In this document: in pieces, positions 6,190-10,023 of the stretch
How the letters are laid out: each line of letters opens with the position of its first letter
Numbering within the stretch: position 1 is the first letter of the stretch
DNA from: Dehalococcoidales bacterium
Lineage (GTDB): Bacteria > Chloroflexota > Dehalococcoidia > Dehalococcoidales > RBG-16-60-22
Length of the DNA stretch: 10,023 nt
NCBI GenBank assembly: GCA_030606585.1
Contig: JAUWGD010000058.1
Location: forward strand, 1 to 10,023
Reading direction: 5' to 3'
The notes under the pieces: model-generated
Databases searched by the model: none
What the model saw: the letters and a program-made list of their open reading frames with translations, nothing else
Told to the model about the DNA's origin: nothing
Program-made: the position numbers and the translations under genes

Positions 6190-6207
6190 GGCTTGTGGTG
6201 GGGTATA

Positions 6208-8418
6208 ATGGAATTCAGTAAACTTCTGGAGAAGGCCAGCGAATATCTTCCACCGGAGAAGCTTACCGTTGTGGAGGAAGCCTATAAGTTCGCCGCTGAA
6301 AAGCACGAGGGACAGATGCGCCTTTCGGGTGACCCTTATCTGGAACACCCGTTGCAGACGGCCCGTATCCTGGCCGGACTTCAGCTCGATGCCAGCTCTC
6401 TGGCGGCGGCCCTGCTGCACGATATTCCGGAGGACACCGGCCTGCCCATAAAGGATATTGAAGCGAAGTTCGGGCCGGAGATAGCCAAACTGGTCGACGG
6501 TACCACCAAGCTGGGTAAGGTTTCGCTGGTTACCACCGATGCGGTGACCGGCGAATCACAGGCGGAAAACCTGAGGAAAATGCTGGTGGCCATGGCCGAG
6601 GACCTGCGCGTGGTATTCATCAAACTGGCCGACCGACTCCATAATATGCGTACGCTGGATGCCCTGCCCAAGGAAAGGCAGCTCGTCAATGCCCAGGAAA
6701 CGCTGGAGATATACGCGCCGCTGGCGCACCGCCTGGGAATCTGGGAGTTGAAATGGCAGTTGGAAGACCTCTCCTTCCAGTATCTGAACCCGCGGCAGTA
6801 CCAGAATATTGCCCGTCTGGTAGATACGGGACGCGCCCAGCGGGAGAAATTTATCAACCGGGCGATTGAGTTGTTGAGAAAAGAGTTCGAGAAAGTCGGT
6901 CTGGTCGCGGATATATCCGGTCGGCCAAAGCACATCTACAGTATTCATCAGAAAATGGAAAGGTATGCCGCTATGGGCCGGCACTTCGACGAGATACATG
7001 ACCTTCTCGCCCTGAGAGTACTCGTCGACAGCTTGCCCGATTGCTACAGCGCCGTCGGCGTTATCCACAGCCTGTGGCATCCCCTGCCCGATGCCTTTGA
7101 CGACTATTTAGCCAGTCCCAAGCCGAACGGCTACCAGGCGCTGCATACGGCGGTCATGGCCCTTGGCACTACTCCCCTGGAAGTTCAAATCCGCACCCGC
7201 GAGATGCACCATGTCGCCGAGTACGGTGTAGCCGCCCACTGGCGCTATAAAGAGGGCGAAAAGAGGGACATGCAGTTCGAGGACAGGGTAGCCTGGCTGC
7301 GCCAGCTAATCGAGTGGCACCGCGAGCTCGCCGGTGCCGAGGAATTCCTGGAGTCGGTCAAGACGGACATCTTTATCGACCAGGTTTTTGTTTACACCCC
7401 GAAGGGAGAGATTAAAGACCTCCCCCGCGGGTCCACCCCGCTGGATTTTGCCTACCGGGTGCACACCGACCTTGGGCACCGCTGTGTCGGGGCCAAGGTA
7501 AACGGTAAGCTGGTACACTTCAACTATCAACTCAAAAACGGGGACGTTATCGAGATTATCTCCGCCAAAGGCTCCAGGGGGCCGAGCCTGGACTGGCTCA
7601 ATCCAAATCTGGGCTATGTCAACACATCGCACGCCAAAACGAAGATAAGACAGTGGTTCAACAAGCAGGAGCGGACGGAGAACATCGAGCGTGGCCGGCA
7701 GATTCTGGATAAAGAGTTGCGGCGACTTGGTATTAAGACCGAGCGCCAGGTACTCGCCGAGTTGTTTGCTTACAGCAGCCTGGACGACTTTTTAGCGGCG
7801 GTCGGCAATGGCACGGTCACCGCTCACCAGATTGTTGTGAAACTCGCCGCCGAGGAAGAGAAGGAGATACCGGTAGCCACGGTAGCTTCGTCCCGGACGG
7901 CGCCATCGACGGTGAAGGTGCTGGGGGTCGGCGACCTTGTAACCAATATCGCCCCGTGCTGCCATCCGGTCCCCGGCGATAAGATAATCGGCTATATCAC
8001 GCGGAGTCGCGGCGTTACCATCCACCGCCAGGACTGTCGTAATATCCATCATGAAGACGAGCAGGAAAGGCTGATACCGGTGGAGTGGGGGCATAGCGAC
8101 GTTCTCTACCCGGTTAATGTCCAGGTCGAGGCCTGGGACAGGGTGGGACTGATGCGTGATGTTACTACGGTCGTGGCCGAGGATAAGGTGAATATCGCTT
8201 CGGCGAATCTTGCCGATGGTGACGGTCATAACATTACGCTATACTTAACTCTGGAGACCACGGGACTGGCTCAGTTAAGCCATATTTTAAAAAAGATAGA
8301 AGCCGTTAAAGGGGTACTCAGCGTTAACCGAATCGGTGACGATACGCCCCGGCAGAGTACCGCCGATACCTCGGTCCCCTTAACCGGGGGCAAGGATACC
8401 GGTTCAAGTAAAAAATAA
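6208..8418 (+). CDS. rel: Bifunctional-type (p)ppGpp synthetase/hydrolase (RelA/SpoT family)
   Basis: This 736-aa long RSH protein makes and probably degrades the alarmone (p)ppGpp in response to uncharged tRNA on the ribosome. The HD hydrolase domain is intact: His33, His71-Asp72 in LLHDIPEDTG, and Asp142 in LADRLHNMRTL. The synthetase domain has GRPKHIYSI (238-246), FDEIHDLLALR (260-270), DAFDDYLASPKPNGYQALHT (295-314), EVQIRT (325-330) and the AEYGVAAHWRYKEG end (337-350). Next come a TGS domain (about 390-452), a helical region, a zinc-finger-like domain (NIAPCCHPVPGD with Cys584/585, His606, Cys610) and a C-terminal ACT domain (about 631-708). Order and length fit full-length Rel. The start at 6208 gives MEFSKLLEKASEYLPP, a typical beginning; its Shine-Dalgarno GGTGGGG is only 4 nt away. 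An in-frame ATG at 6157 has none. rpsT follows after 13 nt, so the two are probably cotranscribed. Confidence 0.95.
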   Translation: MEFSKLLEKASEYLPPEKLTVVEEAYKFAAEKHEGQMRLSGDPYLEHPLQTARILAGLQLDASSLAAALLHDIPEDTGLPIKDIEAKFGPEIAKLVDGTTKLGKVSLVTTDAVTGESQAENLRKMLVAMAEDLRVVFIKLADRLHNMRTLDALPKERQLVNAQETLEIYAPLAHRLGIWELKWQLEDLSFQYLNPRQYQNIARLVDTGRAQREKFINRAIELLRKEFEKVGLVADISGRPKHIYSIHQKMERYAAMGRHFDEIHDLLALRVLVDSLPDCYSAVGVIHSLWHPLPDAFDDYLASPKPNGYQALHTAVMALGTTPLEVQIRTREMHHVAEYGVAAHWRYKEGEKRDMQFEDRVAWLRQLIEWHRELAGAEEFLESVKTDIFIDQVFVYTPKGEIKDLPRGSTPLDFAYRVHTDLGHRCVGAKVNGKLVHFNYQLKNGDVIEIISAKGSRGPSLDWLNPNLGYVNTSHAKTKIRQWFNKQERTENIERGRQILDKELRRLGIKTERQVLAELFAYSSLDDFLAAVGNGTVTAHQIVVKLAAEEEKEIPVATVASSRTAPSTVKVLGVGDLVTNIAPCCHPVPGDKIIGYITRSRGVTIHRQDCRNIHHEDEQERLIPVEWGHSDVLYPVNVQVEAWDRVGLMRDVTTVVAEDKVNIASANLADGDGHNITLYLTLETTGLAQLSHILKKIEAVKGVLSVNRIGDDTPRQSTADTSVPLTGGKDTGSSKK

Positions 8419-8420
8419 GT

Positions 8421-8425
8421 GGAGG
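8421..8425 (+). promoter_or_regulatory. Ribosome-binding site supporting a TTG start for rpsT
   Basis: GGAGG with a 6-nt spacer precedes TTG at 8432. The product then begins MASKSAEKQTRVASR, as expected for S20, so a TTG start is well supported. Confidence 0.8.
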
Positions 8426-8431
8426 TAGGTC

Positions 8432-8785
8432 TTGGCTAGTAAATCAGCAGAGAAACAGACACGTGTTGCCTCAAGAAGGCAGCAGCGAAATAAGTCTGTC
8501 CGCAGTGAGGTTAAAACAAATATCACCAAAGCGGAGAAACTTATCTTTGCCGGTGAAATGAAAGAAGCTCAGGAAGCGGTAGCGACAGCCGTTAGCACTC
8601 TGGATAAAGCGGCGGAAAAGCAGATATTACATGCTAATAGTACCGCAAGGCGTAAAGCGAGACTACTGAAAAAGTTGAATCTGGCTATAGCTCAGTCGAA
8701 AATTGAACCCGAACCTGAACCGGCGCCTGAACCGGCGCCTGAGCCCGAACCTGAGCCCGAACCTGAACCGGAAAAAGCTGAGTAG
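8432..8785 (+). CDS. rpsT: 30S ribosomal protein S20 with Glu-Pro-rich C-terminal tail
   Basis: Ribosomal protein bS20 binds 16S rRNA and helps assemble the small subunit. Residues 1-90 have the family pattern: a basic N-terminal helix (SAEKQTRVASRRQQRNKSVRS), the K-rich stretch to AEKLIFAGEMKEAQEAV, then STLDKAAEKQILHANSTARRKARLLKKLNLA. The usual length is about 85-90 aa. Here 27 further residues follow, almost only Glu, Pro and Ala, ending in EKAE. The tail DNA contains perfect 12-bp tandem duplications (8717-8740 and 8741-8764). The tail should be extended, acidic and disordered, the opposite of the rRNA-binding body. The start codon is TTG, and tandem stops TAG-TAA end the frame. It is probably cotranscribed with rel, 13 nt upstream; I see no separate promoter. 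Confidence 0.92.
   Translation: MASKSAEKQTRVASRRQQRNKSVRSEVKTNITKAEKLIFAGEMKEAQEAVATAVSTLDKAAEKQILHANSTARRKARLLKKLNLAIAQSKIEPEPEPAPEPAPEPEPEPEPEPEKAE
8705..8770 (+). repeat. Glu-Pro codon repeat in rpsT with 12-bp tandem units
   Basis: The run consists of GAA/GAG alternating with CCN, with Ala codons at two places. Two 12-bp units are each duplicated exactly in tandem: GAACCGGCGCCT at 8717-8740 and GAGCCCGAACCT at 8741-8764. The pattern suggests growth by replication slippage, so tail length may vary between strains. Confidence 0.8.
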
Positions 8786-8824
8786 TAAACTGACTTCACA
8801 AGTGTAAGTAAATTGCTGCGTGTT

Positions 8825-8845
8825 TCAGGCGTAAGGAAAGCCTGA
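8825..8845. terminator. Weak hairpin between convergent rpsT and desulforedoxin genes
   Basis: TCAGGC (8825-8830) and GCCTGA (8840-8845) form a 6-bp stem with a 9-nt loop between two genes that converge. No good T-run follows on either strand, so it is at best a weak bidirectional terminator. Confidence 0.35.
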
Positions 8846-8846
8846 C

Positions 8847-8990
8847 TTAATCCGAGGAAGGAATAGGCCGGGCTTCCTGTACTTCCATCGGTTGGTCGCA
8901 GCAGACGAGTTCACCAGCACCGGCTTTGGTGCATAATGATTCAGTGCCACATTTCTGGCAGCGATATCTTTTACCTAGTTGGCTTGCCAC
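8847..8990 (-). CDS. Desulforedoxin-like protein, second gene (47 aa)
   Basis: GTG at 8990 follows GGAGG with a 7-nt spacer. The product begins MASQLGKRYRCQKCGTE and has Cys11, Cys14, Cys30 and Cys31. The CxxC...CC pattern matches desulforedoxin, where four Cys bind one iron, and the distance between the pairs is that of the classical 36-residue protein. It differs from its neighbour by an extra Cys20, CCDQPM instead of CCGQPM, and a C-terminal extension of about 12 residues (EVQEARPIPSSD). Electron transfer in the cytoplasm or a partner of a superoxide-reductase-type system is the family expectation. Neither is shown here. It follows its paralogue by 27 nt and probably shares its transcript. 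Confidence 0.82.
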   Translation of the reverse strand: MASQLGKRYRCQKCGTESLCTKAGAGELVCCDQPMEVQEARPIPSSD

Positions 8991-9017
8991 TTTCTGACCT
9001 CCTGCAAACTGGGTTGT

Positions 9018-9137
9018 TTATTGCTTCTGCTCCATGGGCTGGCCACAGCAGGTGATGGTGCCATCGCCTCCCTTGGTGATAATCATCTCGGCGCCGCACT
9101 TGCTGCAGCGGTATCTTTTACCTACCTGATTTGCCAT
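9018..9137 (-). CDS. Desulforedoxin-like protein, first gene (39 aa)
   Basis: ATG at 9137 has GAGGTGG about 9 nt upstream. The 39-aa product begins MANQVGKRYRCSKCGAE and continues to TITCCGQPMEQKQ. Cys11, Cys14, Cys30 and Cys31 give the desulforedoxin CxxC-N15-CC pattern, and the CCGQPM signature also occurs in the N-terminal domain of two-iron superoxide reductases. The length is close to the 36 residues of free desulforedoxin, so this is a complete small protein and not a fragment. It should bind one Fe as a homodimer and carry single electrons. It is the first gene of a two-gene unit with a consensus promoter, and the N-terminal 17 residues match those of the second gene at 13 positions, indicating a tandem duplication. 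Confidence 0.87.
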   Translation of the reverse strand: MANQVGKRYRCSKCGAEMIITKGGDGTITCCGQPMEQKQ

Positions 9138-9173
9138 GTTGCACCACCTCTTTGAGAGACTTCGTTCACATTA

Positions 9174-9203
9174 ATTATAAGCCGAAAGTACGGGTATTGT
9201 CAA
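9174..9203 (-). promoter_or_regulatory. Consensus promoter of the desulforedoxin pair
   Basis: On the minus strand TTGACA (9203-9198) and TATAAT (9179-9174) are both perfect, with an 18-nt spacer. Transcription should start near 9167, about 30 nt before the ATG at 9137. Its -35 box is separated by 34 bp from the -35 box of the divergent plus-strand promoter. Confidence 0.85.
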
Positions 9204-9237
9204 AGCTGATATCCTGCGCTTGCCGCTATAAGTACTA

Positions 9238-9265
9238 TTGACAAATATGGAGATAGGAGTATAAT
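9238..9265 (+). promoter_or_regulatory. Consensus promoter of the winged-helix gene
   Basis: TTGACA (9238-9243) and TATAAT (9260-9265) are both perfect, with a 16-nt spacer. Transcription should start near 9272, about 27 nt before the ATG at 9299. The spacer is slightly short of the 17-nt optimum. Confidence 0.85.
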
Positions 9266-9298
9266 CTAAATCACCCTGCTTGGGATTGGGGCGAGTCG

Positions 9299-9526
9299 AT
9301 GGACAGTTATATGCTGACAGGTGAGGGAAGGGCGAGGTTCCGGCGGATGAAACTGAGTGTTGATACCGCCGAAAGACCGGACGGCTATAAAATTCTTGAT
9401 TATATCTATGAGCACGGTGCTGATACCGTAGATGAAATAAGCGTTGTTACCGGAATGCCCCGCGAGCAGGTAGTCTCCCAGTTACAGGTCTATATGAGTC
9501 ATGGGCTGGTCGAAGAACTGGACTGA
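9299..9526 (+). CDS. Small winged-helix DNA-binding-type protein (75 aa)
   Basis: Residues about 30-73 read as a helix-turn-helix of the ArsR/MarR kind: KILDYIYEHG, then TVDEISVVTGMPREQVVSQL as the two-helix unit, then QVYMSHGLVEEL. The chain stops where the wing would begin, so it is a minimal version. The N-terminal 29 residues (MLTGEGRARFRRMKLSVDT) are basic and of unknown function. No metal-binding Cys or ligand domain is visible. The ribosome-binding site is weak (GGGGCGAG 3-4 nt before the ATG). It is divergent from the desulforedoxin pair, with promoters back to back, which is the usual layout for a local regulator. That role is inference. It might also be a member of a general family that does not control its neighbours. 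Confidence 0.65.
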   Translation: MDSYMLTGEGRARFRRMKLSVDTAERPDGYKILDYIYEHGADTVDEISVVTGMPREQVVSQLQVYMSHGLVEELD

Positions 9527-9542
9527 CCGTAAAATGAAAAAG

Positions 9543-9566
9543 TAAGAGGGGCGCAAGCCCCTCTTA
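9543..9566. terminator. Bidirectional terminator with GCAA loop
   Basis: TAAGAGGGGC (9543-9552) pairs perfectly with GCCCCTCTTA (9557-9566) around a GCAA tetraloop, a member of the very stable GNRA class. On the minus strand the stem is followed by CTTTTTCATTTTAC, a good T-tract, which terminates the flavodoxin gene. The plus-strand side has ATAACTTT and can serve the winged-helix gene. Confidence 0.85.
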
Positions 9567-9589
9567 ATAACTTTACGCGGGTGATATCG

Positions 9590-10021
9590 CTACCGGGCGA
9601 GCTTTTTTCCCAGCTCTTTACAATCGGCCAGGTTTTCGTCCGTGGGCTCCCGCTGGACGCCGAGACTGTCGCAGATTTTCTTCATGCTCATGTTGTCGCA
9701 AATCTTCTCCACGCTCTCGATAGCCGGCATACCCCCGCCTCCGTAGCTTCCGAAAGCCGCGTAAGGCTTATCGGCCATCTTTTCCCGTACGGTAGGCCAG
9801 GCACGGTCGAAGAAGTCCTTGACCATCCCCGCCATGTAGCTGAAGTTGTTGGGTGTGCCGAAGGCGACAACATCGCAGTCGAGCAGGTCCTTGTCATTGG
9901 CCTCGACCGCTTTCTTTATAATCACCGTCGCGCCTGCCGCGCCGGCGCCCTCCGCCACCGCTTTCGCCATTGCATCGGTATTGCCGGTCTGCGAATGGTA
10001 GATAATGAGCACTTTTTTCAT
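9590..10021 (-). CDS. Flavodoxin family protein
   Basis: The 143-aa product has a flavodoxin fold that binds FMN and carries electrons in the cytoplasm. The first strand and phosphate loop read MKKVLIIYHSQTGNT (1-15), with SQTGNT as the FMN-phosphate loop. The second FMN loop is FGTPNNFSYMAG (54-65) and the third is FGSYGGGGMP (90-99). The length is that of short-chain flavodoxins. An oxidoreductase of the NAD(P)H:quinone type is an alternative, since the 50s loop lacks a typical flavodoxin aromatic pair that I can identify with certainty. The ATG at 10021 is two bases from the window edge, so its ribosome-binding site and promoter cannot be seen. The N-terminus fits the family, and a longer form is unlikely. 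It converges with the winged-helix gene and shares its terminator. Confidence 0.88.
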   Translation of the reverse strand: MKKVLIIYHSQTGNTDAMAKAVAEGAGAAGATVIIKKAVEANDKDLLDCDVVAFGTPNNFSYMAGMVKDFFDRAWPTVREKMADKPYAAFGSYGGGGMPAIESVEKICDNMSMKKICDSLGVQREPTDENLADCKELGKKLAR

Positions 10022-10023
10022 TA

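Noticed and set aside
6157..6207. In-frame ATG extending rel by 17 residues
   Set aside because: No Shine-Dalgarno sequence precedes it, it lies about 10 nt from the predicted transcription start, and the extra residues lack family similarity. The ATG at 6208 gives a typical Rel N-terminus. A leaderless-like start at 6157 cannot be fully excluded.
6204..6209. TATAAT overlapping the rel start codon
   Set aside because: No -35 box lies 16-18 nt upstream, and a start there would be inside the coding sequence. The TTTACA-17-TATACT promoter is far better.
6381..6935. 184-codon open frame opposite rel
   Set aside because: It overlaps the conserved HD and synthetase regions of rel, and its Ser/Arg-rich product has no family signature.
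7792..8229. 145-codon open frame opposite the rel C-terminus
   Set aside because: It lies opposite the conserved zinc-finger-like and ACT domains of rel. No ribosome-binding site or recognisable motif supports it.

Overview
The window looks like chromosomal DNA of a Chloroflexota bacterium, most likely class Dehalococcoidia. That assignment is an inference from several cues: a large secreted surface protein held by a C-terminal membrane helix, a Rel enzyme with a Q/A-F-D-D type synthetase motif, minimal desulforedoxins typical of strict anaerobes, and dispersed TGTCATTC...GAATGACA repeats. No marker gene here fixes the taxon. All promoters recognised are of the sigma-70 type, and two of them have perfect -35 and -10 hexamers.

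Layout. (1) 56-3833, minus strand: a very large S-layer-like surface protein gene with a terminator behind it. In front of it is an unusually structured mRNA leader of about 200 nt that holds a 28-codon ORF (3670-3756) with an exceptionally strong Shine-Dalgarno sequence. (2) 3981-5516: hisS on the minus strand, enclosed almost base-to-base by two inverted copies of a roughly 120-bp structured repeat. Its likely promoter lies beyond the upstream copy and holds a perfect palindrome in its spacer. (3) 5671-6075, plus strand: a small cupin protein. (4) 6112-8785, plus strand: a rel/spoT-type (p)ppGpp synthetase/hydrolase gene followed 13 nt later by rpsT (ribosomal protein S20), whose product carries an odd Glu-Pro-rich C-terminal tail. 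(5) 8847-9137, minus strand: two tandem desulforedoxin-like mini-genes (47 and 39 aa), transcribed divergently from (6) a 75-aa winged-helix protein (9299-9526, plus). (7) 9590-10021, minus strand: a flavodoxin, convergent with the winged-helix gene and sharing a strong GCAA-loop terminator with it.

How the genes work together. hisS, rel and rpsT form a translation and stringent-response neighbourhood: tRNA-His charging, the alarmone that reports uncharged tRNA, and a 30S ribosomal protein. The right end is a small redox neighbourhood of desulforedoxins, a putative DNA-binding protein and a flavodoxin. The left end makes an abundant-type cell-surface protein. The least expected items are the leader ORF of the surface-protein gene, the repeat-enclosed hisS gene, the S20 tail and the paired desulforedoxins.
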